Positions 46,647 through 56,939 of a DNA stretch of 64,000 bases are shown piece after piece. Positions within the stretch are counted from its first letter, which is position 1. Every line of letters starts with the position of its first letter. Made by a program: the position numbers and the translations under genes. The stretch is taken from assembly GCF_014356525.2 (NCBI RefSeq), contig NC_052518.1:12292201-12356200 (forward strand). The letters run 5' to 3'. The notes under the pieces are model-generated. The model was not told the origin of the DNA. It made no database searches and saw only the letters and a program-made list of their open reading frames with translations. Source of the stretch: Nilaparvata lugens. Lineage: Eukaryota; Arthropoda; Insecta; Hemiptera; Delphacidae.

Positions 46647-47443
46647 AAATGTCAATTCCTACAATTCGAAAGTAAATATAACTCAGTAGAGGATAGAGAA
46701 ATAAATGTGTTTGTAGAGGAAAATGAATTAGACCAAGAAGAGAAAGTAGCATTCTTGGGAATTTTATTGGACAGGGATTAACATGGCATCCTTACATTGA
46801 GAGGATATGTAATAAGATATCATCTGGGGTATTTGTCCTGCGGCAGCTTGCTAGGCTGAATGATAAAAAACTACTGTTAACTGCTTACCATGGACTTATA
46901 CTATCTCATATTAGGTATGCTATTTTAGTATGGGGTAATTCATCTCAACAAAATATGGACAGGGTGTTTAAGATTCAAAAGAAGGCACTCAGATGTATAG
47001 AGAAAGTGAATAGGTTAGACTCTTGTAGGCCTTTATTTGAAAAGCTTGGTCTATTAACTGTGCCATCTTTGTATGTATATGAAGTTGTAATGCATGTGAA
47101 AACGAGTGGTGTGATCCAGAATTCAGATGTTCATGAGTATAATACGCGAAACAGAGCAGATTTTCATATAATGGGTCGCAATAGTAGGTTATTTGAACAA
47201 AAACCAGATTATATTGGTAGGAAATTTTATAACAAGCTACCTCAAATCTTGAAAAGTAATGATGATTTGAAGATTTTCAAAAAACAAATTAAAAATATTT
47301 AGTTGATAGAGCTTTTTATAGTGTACAAGAATTCCTTTCAAACCTAAACTAGGTTGAACTACTTAGTGTTAGAATTATTATGTAATAACATGACTTGTCT
47401 TATACTCCATGACTGGAGTCTTTAGGACGTAATCAAAAAAAAA
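46647..47443 (+). pseudogene. LINE 3' end, second copy
   Basis: Same element as 43268-44768, starting inside the RT just before the thumb. One A is missing at ~46776 (GACAGGGATTAAC versus GACAGGGAATTAAC), which breaks the frame. Downstream, the frame 46955-47302 stays open through the Y.TRNR.D.H motif to the natural stop, because the T lost in copy 1 is present here. Each copy is broken at a different site. Confidence 0.88.
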
Positions 47444-47904
47444 ATTATTTTCAAATACACCGCCTATCATTTAAATTTATTCCAAGTTTCAATCCATACC
47501 TATCGTACAGTATATGGCAATGATAAATGATATGCACAAGAAAGTATACTGAACTTGAATTAAAACGTTGAATGTTACAAACTGTTACACTACATTCTAT
47601 AATAAACATTCTCCAACAGCCTTATGACAGTTCCTCATATAATATTTTATTCTAATTCAAATTACTAAAATATTATTGAATTATATGGAATATGAATTGA
47701 TTTGTACAAGAAGTATTATTTATCCATTTAGGGTACTCAATGACAAAAATATACAAGAGTATACAAAATAAATGTTAATTACTCATCAAGAACTGTATCA
47801 TATAAGATATACCTGATTGGATATAGATATGAAGAAAGTCGTCAAAAATATGATGACAAGCTCAGAAAAGCTAAAATATCATTGAATAATAATTTTTCAA
47901 CATA

Positions 47905-48538
47905 AATAAAATTAATGAGAACTCAAAAATTAGTTGAATGTCAAGGTCGGAAGGTTGAATATTATTCAATTTTGATTTTACTAACAACAAATTGGAGAAA
48001 TTTTATAACTTTGTTAGTTTTGAACAGATTGATTTGAAACTTCATGGGTGTGTTAATTGTATGAAGGGAAACGTTCATGATATTTTGTAGAATTTTCCTA
48101 CTACCTTCTACCTCCTAAACCGAAAACATATGGTAGTTCTGATGGTATATGCGAAAGGATTCAAAAGTCGCGCTTTTGAGTAGACCAATAGTGTTGTTCC
48201 GCGGGCGATTTAATCCAATCTTGTTCCTTGCCGCGAAGAATAGAGGAAGCTCAGAATAGCGCGACTTTTGAATCTTCTCGCATATAGCATCAGAACTACC
48301 ATATGTTTTTTCGATTTAGGAGGAAGAAGGGGACGTAGGAAAATTCTACAAAAAATCATGAACGTTTCCCTTCATACAATTAACACACCCATGAAGTTTC
48401 AAATCAATCTGTTCAAAACTAACAAAGTTATAAGAATTTCACCAATTTTGATGTTAGGTTATAATCAGAATTATTGAATAATATCCAACTTTCTGACCTG
48501 AACATTCAACTGATTTTTGAGTTTTCATTTTATTTTTG
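47905..48538. mobile_element. Intact foldback element, ~634 bp
   Basis: A long palindrome. The outer arms match the collapsed copy at 45213. The inner arms pair TAACTTTGTTAGTTTTGAAC, CTTCATGGGTGTGTTAATTG, GTAGAATTTTCCTAC, ACATATGGTAGTTCTGATG and AAAAGTCGCGC with their inverted copies. The centre (~48195-48240) includes GCGGGCGATTTAATCC. No coding capacity. Confidence 0.85.
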
Positions 48539-49132
48539 GTGATCCAAACAATCACCACCGACTTTGAGATTGGGCTGGTGAATTCCAGGGCCGCCCAAAG
48601 GGTGGGGCGACCGGGGCGGTCGCCCCGGCTAGGGGGGCGCCGCGGTCGTATGATGATTAGCGCCCCGACATTTTCGGTTCAAGTACCTTTATTTCACCTT
48701 CACGTTAAAGGTCTTTAACCATTTTCTTATCAATCCATTTCTATGTATAACTCATTACTTAGGCCTATATGTGTGGTGTTAATTGTGGCATAAACAATAA
48801 AAACTTTGGTAAATACAGTCACTCTACGCATAGCATCTGTGTATATTTTTCCAGTCATTGAGTGAGCCTGTGCGCGCCCACTGCCCCTGCAAACTGCAAG
48901 TCGTCATTGGTCGCTTCATTGTCCAATGCTGGGTGATAAAACTTCTTATTTTATCCTCTCTAACTTTGTATTCTGCAGGCTAAAACCTATTTATTTTTAA
49001 ATTTCCATTGATATTTCCAAATTGAAAATTTTTCAATTTAAAATAAATTCAAAATTTTTCAATCAACGGAAATTTAAAATTAAATAGGTTTTAGCCTGCA
49101 GAATACAAGGTGAGAAAAGAGTATAAAATAAG

Positions 49133-49292
49133 ACAAGCTGGACCGGATGGTTTAAATATGGTTCAAGCATAGGGAACTCTTCTTCAAACTTCGCTTCCTC
49201 CATTTGATATGTGCTGGAGACAATAATTGAGGATCCCGGAAGTTTGGAAAGTGGCTACAGTCAAATCTATTTTCAAGAAGGGAGATATAGTC
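49133..49292 (+). pseudogene. Second LINE reverse-transcriptase remnant (copy 2)
   Basis: The same relic as 45925-46085, within the second block copy. One extra A near 49156 changes the frame between the GPDG and FKKGD motifs. Confidence 0.55.
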
Positions 49293-50359
49293 CAGACTAA
49301 CACCGAAAAAACTTTTATCTAGAGATGAGGTATTTCTTGACCTCACTAGTTACTTCAACAGCTCTCTGGAAGACAGCCTAGGCCTTCGCTGGAGGCAAAT
49401 AAGAACAAATTTAGTGTCGAAAATATAGAAAATACAAATAAAACTTTACTCCTCTCACAACAATACAAAAGAGAAGGTGATTATGATTTTAAAAAGGACA
49501 ACCTTGGCGAGGATGGATGGAAAGACTATTAAGCATCAGTTACAAATATTCAAATACTCAAATACAAAAGAATAATAAATTATAAATGAACTTAGTTTAT
49601 CTATGGTTATATTAACGATGTGCTAACATTGAATACGCTTGACTATTAATCAGTTACTTAATCGTTGTGTCTCAGGGTTTCGAGTAGGCAGAAGGCCTCC
49701 TTCAATAGGGCTTTTAAAACTTGAAAAATATTTGAACGATTTTAAATTAAATTTGGAAGAGGAAATTACAATGATTAAACTGGACTGTTCAAAATGAAAC
49801 AATGGGTGGCTCAAGGCCAGGGGTGCCCAGCCCCCCCAAGGGCAATGGCGCAAGCCCCCCCCAATCCAAGTGTAATGCCCCCCCAAAGTATCCCAATTCC
49901 CAACCCTTTAGTTTTTTGCATTAGTCAGTGTATGACAATAAAATTCACATCTTACATTCTAATCTTCCAAAGGGCATTATCTACCTTTGTTCTAGTGAGG
50001 AATTCTTTCTGTTTTCATAATATTGTAAAAATATATACCATCGTTTCTTATCTCTTTTAAAATAGAAATAAAGTATCTTTTTTATATTATTTTTGAGTTT
50101 AGAAGTGCACCCGTTCTTGTTCGGAAGGACTGGAAAGTACTACATTACATCAGGAATAACTACATTACAAATATTTTAATGGGATATTAAAGTATAAGTA
50201 AGGGAGGCTTTGCTTTTTAAATGTAAAGGTTACTTATAAAAAGTTGAATAATAATATCATTGATATTCTTTTATATCAATTTTGGTGAACATCCATACAA
50301 ATTTGGAACGATTTTATTCATACAATATATAATGTCGGCAAGTTTAGGTATTCTAAATT

Positions 50360-51880
50360 CTATACTATTAAACGAGAAATTTCTGTTTAGATGTTTATAT
50401 GTTTGTATTTCACCGGATCTCGAAAACGGCTCTAACGATTCTCACGAAATTCAGAACTTAGTATGTTTATAACATAAAAATTCGATTGCACTAGTTCTCA
50501 TCCCTAGGGAAACTCGCTGAAGGACATTAAAAGAATTTATTCATCCTTGGAAAAACAGCTGATAATTTCGTCGTCTATTGATGGTGGAAGTGAGTGAGCG
50601 AGTGCATGTGTGTGGGACTCAGACAAAATTATGACTCAGCTGATGAACTTTTGTACCTAATTCAATCAGGTACCTAGTGGCAGTTGTACAAAAGCCGGTT
50701 AAATTTTAATCCTGATTAATTCCAGTAGAACCAATCAGATAAGCCATCTTTTTGAGATGGTCTTCTGTGATTTGGTTCTCGTGAAATTAATCAGGATTAA
50801 AATTTAACATGCTTTTGTGAGAAAAATTTTTGCATTCCTCTGCGAATTAATCTCAATCCACTGTGATTAGATAGAACCTTTCTATATGAACTATGAATAT
50901 TTATTATAATTTCTTCTTTCTTAATAATTTTTATATGCTTTTGTACCCAGAGCGGAGCTCGGTGCCCCGATATTTATCATAAATTGGAACAGGTTGTCAC
51001 TGATATTGTGTTGTTGGTAGTATTTACTTTTTAACATTACAGGAGTAAATAATAACACAAGTCGAACAAAATGTATCTTAAAATGGTTTGGTTTTTGGAA
51101 TAAAGATATCATCTGAACAAGTACATTTTGTAAATTCTATCTATTAATACCAAATATCGGGGCACCAAGCTTTGCTCGTTATTTATTCATTGATAAACAG
51201 AACTCAATTCTTTGAAATGATTGGGGAAGGACTAACAGGCACAGCCCAAAACTGTTTCTTCCTCGAATTTTTATTTATTCACTATAAAATTATAGTTGGA
51301 ATATTTAATCTTCCAAAAAGTAGGTTATGTTTCATAGACTTGAATTCAAGTGAAATTTTCAGTCCAAATATTTGAAAACATAAAAGTTCTAATTTAGATT
51401 GTTTACATACCAAATTGAATAACAAAATAACACTCACTAATCACTTAGAGCTGTAAAATAATGATTAACTTTGAATATTATGATATTACCATCTCATGTC
51501 AACAAATCAGATTACTGTATTTTGATCGAGTGAATTAAAATTTCTAGATTTCTCGCGAGATACGATGAGCTAATTGATTACACAGCTGATCTCCCACACA
51601 GGCACACGCATCTTCTGTTATCGACAGACGACGAAATCATCATCTGTTTTTCCAAGGATGAATTATCCTTTTCATGTCCTTCAGGGAGTTTTCTCAGGGA
51701 TGAGACCTAGTGCAATCGAATTTTGATATCATAAACCTACTATATTCCGAATTTCGTGAAAATCGTTAGAGCCGTTTTTGAGATCCGTTGAACATAAATA
51801 ACCATATAACCAGATATCATATATTAGAATAGAAAAATACAAACAGATATACAGAAATTGCTCGCTTAATATAATAGGAT
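50360..51880. mobile_element. Inverted-arm element nested in the hAT-like element
   Basis: Arms 50360-50642 and 51590-51880 are inverted copies: TATTAAACGAGAAATTTCTG, GATCTCGAAAACGGCTCTAA then CGATT, AATTCGATTGCACTAG.TCTC, GAAAAACAGCTGAT and TTCGTCGTC. The end motif recurs at 41358. The interior holds a separate palindrome at 50688-50819 (ACAAAAGC..GTTAAATTTTA then ATCCTGATTAAT and complement). Confidence 0.75.
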
Positions 51881-52158
51881 AACAACTTATAGTCCAGTCA
51901 AATGGTCGTTTTTCAGGAAACAGCCCCGAAAGCATTTTTTTCGATCGTTCTATCTGTATTTTGGGGCGCTAAATTCTAATCTGAAATTCGCTCACACGCC
52001 AGAGGGCGACTTCACCCCCAAAATTTTGGACTTTTTTAAGTTTTCCATTCAATCTCGAGAACCTTGAATTTATCGAGATAAAGCATTCTCTATATAATAT
52101 TAAAGATAATAAGATTTTATTTCCAATGAATTGACTGGTCGCGCAGGACTACTTTTTT

Positions 52159-52289
52159 GATTTTTTATCTGAAGTGTTCCACAAGATACGCAACTTTGAA
52201 TGTGCGAGAAATTTGTGATATTTCCCCCATTTTCACAGTCTCGCATATGCAACGTTGCTTATCTTGTGGAACACTTCAGATAAAAAATC
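52159..52289. repeat. 131-bp palindrome
   Basis: GATTTTTTATCTGAAGTGTT then CCACAAGATA pairs exactly with TATCTTGTGGAACACTTCAG then ATAAAAAATC. The inner arms are TGTGCGAGA and TCTCGCATA. MITE-like. Confidence 0.9.
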
Positions 52290-53466
52290 CAGAAAGTAGT
52301 GGAGGTTGTGATGAATTTTCTCCTCTTTTCACTCCCATGAAATATACTTCTGTTTTCAATGCCGTTAAAAAGTTACAGCCAATTGAAAGATGATATTTAT
52401 TTTCTCATTTTTCTTGCGATTTTACTGTTATTAAAGAGTCTCTAAAATGAGTACAACACATGACAGAAGCTTGCGATTGGTCTTAAATGAGAGAAAATTT
52501 CATGCTCTATAAGCTGAGTTGCCATAAATTGATCTTGCATCACTGTTTATATCGAAAAACTGTCGAGACTGTAAAAATGAGAAAAATATCCAAAATTTCT
52601 TGATTTTTTGAATCAAACGTATCTTACTTCACGATTATATTTTTACAAAAATCATTCATCTCACATAAAAGAGGAGATTCTTTTAGTTTGCAATGTTGTT
52701 TATAATTGCATTCCCATTTCAGAGACATTAATATCATCATAAAACGACTTCGAAATTAAAATGATTATTAGATTAAAATGTACATTACATTTAACTTATC
52801 ATTGTGCTTTTAAGAAAATTAAGTTGCAACAGCAAGGAAACTCAAACACAGGATCATTAAAAATTAAAATTAAACAAAGGAAATCAGAATAATAGTGGAT
52901 GATGAAGTTATAATTTATTTTTTCAAAGATTTACCTTCAAACTCATAGGCTTAGAATTACTAAAATTCCTGCATACAAGATATTATTATTAATTGTATTT
53001 TTTATTCTTTATATTGAGTTACACTTTGCAGAATATAACATTGTAAAGGTGGGAAGAAGTATTAAAATTAACTACATTAGGATATCTCTATTTAATACCT
53101 TGATTTTTTAGCCATGATTCAAAATGTTGACATAAAATATAAAAAAATCATGCCCCCCCCAAAAATGTTGATGGCGCAAATTGCGCCATGCCCCCCCCCC
53201 CTTGTGGGCACCACTGGCTCAAGCTTAATAATGAATTAGGGACTCACCAGCCACAATGTACACCCTCACAGTTGTCCACTCCATCCTCCCGTGGTCGCTG
53301 CTTCTTGGTCTAAATGCAACCTGAACTACCTTTCTTGACTTTTCACTGCATTCAATAACACAGCTGACAGAATACTGGAAACTAATAATTTAAAATAACA
53401 GATCACAAGTTTCTCTGTAATTTTATTCTTGGAGGTGGAAATAATTTATTTTATCGATTTATTCAG

Positions 53467-53603
53467 GTATTGGGTGGGGGTGATTGGCTTGGAGAGCCTC
53501 TCCACCTTGCAGGCACCTCGGAGGACTAATAATCACCTCGAAAGCTTCCACGCTAGGATGTTGGCTGCATTCGGCGTCAACCTGGATGTGTGCAGTTTTA
53601 TAC
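53467..53603 (+). CDS. MULE/FLYWCH-type transposase-derived protein, internal exon
   Basis: Acceptor TTTATTCAG (53466) and donor TATAC/GTAAGT (53604) bound 137 nt open in phase. The product reads YWVGVIGLESLSTLQAPRRT then NNHLESFHARMLAAFGVN and CSFIR. YW..VIG, RRTNN.LESFH..L and FI are the conserved C-terminal half of MULE-like transposase domains seen in many arthropod FLYWCH-type domesticated proteins (known family pattern). The catalytic core and any zinc finger should be in upstream exons, which I do not see. The hAT-like element ends only 250 bp upstream. The GC content is higher than in the flanks. Confidence 0.65.
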
Positions 53604-53668
53604 GTAAGTAGCTGCAATGATACATTAAAATTGCATTATAAGATAGGTATTTTACTTCCAACATATCA

Positions 53669-53898
53669 AGCTGCGTACACATATACGCGCTTCCAACCCG
53701 CACCGAGCACGCTCCGCCCTCGTTCCTCCATCGAACCACAGTCGCTCCGCCCACGCACCAATCATGAACGTTACGGAAGATGTTAGATTTTCTCGCGTTC
53801 CCCGGTCGAACCACTGTTGCTCCCCGGTCGATCATCAATCGCTCTGTTGGAGTGACGTTCGGTTGCGGAGCAGAGCGAAAGTCTGTACGCACCTTTAA
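53669..53898. mobile_element. GC-rich MITE of the GGTGCGTACAG family, intronic
   Basis: The left end CTGCGTACACATATACGCGC and the right end GTCTGTACGCACCTTTAAG (complement CTTAAAGGTGCGTACAGAC) match the termini at 13174 and 22569. The 230-bp interior is CpG-rich with inverted pieces (TCGAACCACAGTCGCTCCGC against complementary CGGAGCAGAGCG and similar). It lies in the intron between the two MULE-type exons. Frames across it are accidental. Confidence 0.7.
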
Positions 53899-54564
53899 GC
53901 CTACTGGCTGTCATGATATGAAATTAACTCACCACACATAATAAATGAGTAAAATTAAAAATTTTTGAACTTCATTTATATGTCACGCTACCTTCCTATT
54001 CAGAATACATTCTACGGAGGTTACTTTTTCACATTCCTATTGGCCATTGATGAATATCCGAAATATTTTAGAAGTTACTTACACTCTTACTCTTAAACAC
54101 AGTTGCTGAAATGGTTGTGACATTTGTCATACCAGTGGATTAGCCTGCCAAGAAGTCCTCTCCATAAAATATGCCACCAGATTAGTTTAAGTGGGCTGAG
54201 ATGTTGTTTTGGAGCTCAAGTTATTATATAAATGATTATTTATTGATTTTTTAGTCATTCATACAACAAGCACATTATCAAAATGATCGGGAGAGGAAAA
54301 AATAAAGTAACCTTGTGCTATTCCTCTCCCAAATGTAGATAGCACATACTGTAGTCCGAAATAGGTTAGGTCTTGTAGTTCTTCAATTCACAAAATTTCC
54401 AGTCCTCAAGTATTTTCACAAAGGAGATTTTCAAAATTAGATGCTTCAAAACTGAACATAGAAGATATATTTCACATTATTATAACTAGAATAGGAAATA
54501 TTTACATATTAAGAATATAAATTTAAAGTTACCGAAAAACAAACGGTTCTTGTTTTTTTTTCAG

Positions 54565-54973
54565 GAAAATTAAGAGAAGTTGAGAGATTATCATTTGATG
54601 ATCCGTTCGCTTTAAGTTAGTTTTTAGTTTTTGACTTTTTCATGTACATTTTCATGTATGTTCTGGAAAGAATTAAATGATTGATTGATTGATTGATGAT
54701 TTACAACGTATAGACAGAGACGATCCGCAACGAGTGCGTAGGGCTCGAAGTGACAACAACGCCAACTCTGATGCAATCAGGATGGCGCTGCGGCGATTAA
54801 CGCGCCAGGAAATTACACTAATAAATTTCCTGACGACGGTGAGCCATTGTGCTGACAACCTGATAGAACGGGGATTTGTCCAACAGCACAATGGCCTCCA
54901 GGAAGCGGTCGTCGTTGACGAGGAAATAATTGAGTGGATGTTGCCAGTGGCAGGAGAGTTTTTAAGCAATTGA
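54565..54973 (+). pseudogene. MULE/FLYWCH-type gene, terminal exon split by a 98-bp insertion
   Basis: The acceptor TTTTTTTTTCAG ends at 54564. In phase with the 53467 exon it encodes KLREVERLSFDD, then runs into inserted DNA and a stop (54618). Past the insertion the same frame resumes at DDLQRIDRDDPQRVRRARSD and continues through an Arg-rich, then helical segment (LINFLTTVSHCADNL) to a TGA at 54971-54973. The D..R.......R.RR.R...N then L then FL..VSH layout suits the C-terminus of this family. Removing the insert would make one continuous frame. An AATAAA lies downstream near 55566. As assembled, the allele is truncated. Confidence 0.6.
54603..54700 (+). mobile_element. 98-bp retroelement 3' end inserted in the exon
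   Basis: The insert starts CCGTTCGCTTTAAGTTAG and ends in AAAGAATTAAATGATTGATT then GATTGATTG, a GATT-repeat tail like that of insect LINE or SINE 3' ends. The exon sequence TGATGAT is present on both sides (54596-54602 and 54694-54700), giving a 7-bp target duplication. Severe 5' truncation is typical of target-primed reverse transcription. Confidence 0.7.
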
Positions 54974-55667
54974 AAATATTGACTTTGCCTGATGTTTATG
55001 TGTTTGAACATCTTTTATAAGGAAAACCTGTCTTGTATTACAGTTAATAGCTCTGATCATACTCATTATACTAGGCATGAATCAACAAAAGGGTTTTACA
55101 CTTTTTTCTCTTCATTTTATGTTGTGTTAAATTTTCTAGTTTTTCGAAATTTGATTTAAACCTGACTATGACTATGAATAGGCCCCGTTTCGGAAAGCCA
55201 ATTTTCCGACTCCAGCTGTTTCAAGTCTAGAACTCAGCTAAATCCCGAGCCACAGAATACAATATTTTGTATTCTGTGCCAGAGCTCGGAAACCGGCTCA
55301 ATATGAGTTAATCAGTTAAATTATTCTTATACATTAAATGGACTTATAAATTAGGCTCTTCAATAACTTACGGTACCAAATGTTTCAAGAAATTGTGATA
55401 TTGTCTGTTTTGAGAGAAATATGAAAGCTTTACTTGTTGACGATTCACCATATTAATAAGAATGAATTGTTAATGAATATATGATATTATTTGTTTAGCT
55501 AATGCTGTTATTTACTTTATTTGTTTGTATTTGACTGTGTTGTGCATTTTTGTAATGTTATAACAATAAAATGAAATTAAGTAGTCTGTCTACAATAAGT
55601 TTGTAATCTGTGGCTATTTAAATCCTTGCTTAAAGTAAAGTTAATCATGCTATAATATTTTTGAAGA
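54974..55667. other. 3' flank with a short hairpin
   Basis: AT-rich downstream region with ATAACAATAAAATG near 55560 as a possible poly(A) signal. At 55249-55280, GCCACAGAATAC and its inverted copy surround AATATTTT. No other gene. Confidence 0.4.
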
Positions 55668-55976
55668 TATGAGTGATGAAGAAAATATTTTAATGTTGAA
55701 CCATAATGATATTACTATCGTATTTCATAAAACTTTAAAGTAAAAAAAAACCAATCACATTCTTTGATGTGGTGACGTCCGTTTCGTGCTGGTATTGAAG
55801 CAGAATTGTTACTCAGAGACTCCTGAGTTTCTGTTTGGCTTGAAAATGTGCAATACCAGCACGAAACGGACGTCGCCACATCAAAGAATGTGAGGGTTTT
55901 TTTAATTTAAAGTTTTATGAAATACGATAGTAATATCATTATGGCTCAACATCAAAATATTTTCTTCATCATAATT
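55668..55976. mobile_element. Foldback MITE, ~125-bp arms
   Basis: The left arm GATGAAGAAAATATTTTAAT, ATAATGATATTACTATCGTA, TTTCATAAAACTTTAAA, CACATTCTTTGATGTGG, GACGTCCGTTTCGTGCTGGT is repeated inverted on the right with few mismatches. The loop is ~55 bp. Non-coding. Confidence 0.92.
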
Positions 55977-56555
55977 ATAGTGGAAACAAGATGGATAACC
56001 AACAACATAATGATATGATATCATTTTATATAAATATGATTTTAATAGTTATTCACAATATATAATTGTAAATATGGTTATGTAATGATAAAGTGACAAT
56101 TCCATGTGGTGATCAATGTATATTTTGATCAGCAACAGAAATTAGCATACCGCAATAGCCTACATAATCAAAATTCCAGTAGGTGAATAAAATACTAAAA
56201 TACGCAATATATCGTCAAAATCAAATGTATTTATTCATTTAAAATACTATAAAATTTACATAAAATAAATACATATGAATAGGCTCCCCGCTTGGATGAC
56301 AGGTCCGTGTGCGGGGGGGAGTCGCATAAAGCAAACAATATTCATTTCATAATAATTATGTATCACATCATTATAATATGGAGAAAATAATTCAATTTTA
56401 TATACGGTAGGTAATTGACAAAATATAATACGTAAATTAAAATTAAAAAAATAAAATATATATACTTCAAGTGAAAGTTTGGGTTGATTTTGATGAAAAA
56501 CGCTTTATTGAGAATTCTACCCGACAGCAATCAGGGGTTTATGATAATTAATTTA
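55977..56555. other. AT-rich DNA, nothing recognised
   Basis: AT-rich apart from a short GC-rich patch at 56282-56325 (GGCTCCCCGCTTGGATGACA). No gene or repeat boundary is supported. Confidence 0.4.
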
Positions 56556-56939
56556 TTACCAAATACAAGAAATATTTTTATAAATAAAACAATTAATTTT
56601 ATAAAGCAAATGAGAAAAGAAATTAAAAGAAAAATGGAAAATTTGGAAAAAGAGAACCAAAAATGGAAGATCTAACTTTTTACCAAATACAAGAAATATT
56701 TTTATAAATAAAACAATTAATTTTATAAATTAAAGCAAATGAGAAAAGAAATTAAAAGAAAAATGGAAAATTTGGAAAAAGAGAACCAAAAATGGAAGAT
56801 CTAACTTTTTACCAAATACAAGAAATATTTTTATAAATAAAACAATTAATTTTATAAATTAAAGCAAATGAGAAAAGAAATTAGAAGAAAAATGGAAAAT
56901 TTGGAAAAAGAGAACCAAAAATGGAAGATCTAACTTTTT
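56556..56939. repeat. Three tandem units of ~124-129 bp
   Basis: TACCAAATACAAGAAATATT begins units at 56557, 56681 and 56810. Each continues AAAACAATTAATTTTATAAA, GCAAATGAGAAAAGAAATTA, AATGGAAAATTTGGAAAAAG and ends CAAAAATGGAAGATCTAACT. Units 2 and 3 share a TTAA insertion. Near-identical, so recent. The Lys/Glu-rich frame in unit 1 is compositional. Confidence 0.95.

Larger units (their letters stand above)
46647..49758. repeat. Second copy of the duplicated block
   Basis: Begins immediately after the gap, mid-LINE, at the base equivalent to 43959 and ends at the base equivalent to 46546, then continues into sequence not present in copy 1. Contains the LINE 3' end (to ~47443), the full foldback (47905-48538), the palindrome (48965-49109) and the LINE relic (49133-49292). 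Confidence 0.95.
49817..53216. mobile_element. hAT-like transposon, non-autonomous, 3.4 kb
   Basis: The left end CCAGGGGTGCCCAG and the right end TGGGCACCACTG (complement CAGTGGTGCCCA) are imperfect inverted repeats of the hAT CAGNGGTG type. Flanking 8-mers GCTCAAGG (49809-49816) and GCTCAAGC (53217-53224) match at 7 of 8, the length expected for hAT target duplications. Both subterminal zones carry C7-C12 runs and ATGGCGCAA. No hAT transposase is recognisable inside. The interior is AT-rich and holds other inverted repeats (50360-51880 and 52159-52289). Confidence 0.75.

Noticed and set aside
46447..46752. 101-codon frame spanning the N gap
   Set aside because: It runs through undetermined bases, so the joined sequence is meaningless.
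53533..53892. 119-codon minus-strand and 100-codon plus-strand frames
   Set aside because: They run across the CpG-rich MITE and the MULE-type exon in the wrong frames. High GC lowers stop frequency there.
54675..54695. GATT microsatellite as an independent simple repeat
   Set aside because: Better explained as the 3' tail of the 98-bp retroelement insertion, given the matching 7-bp target duplication.
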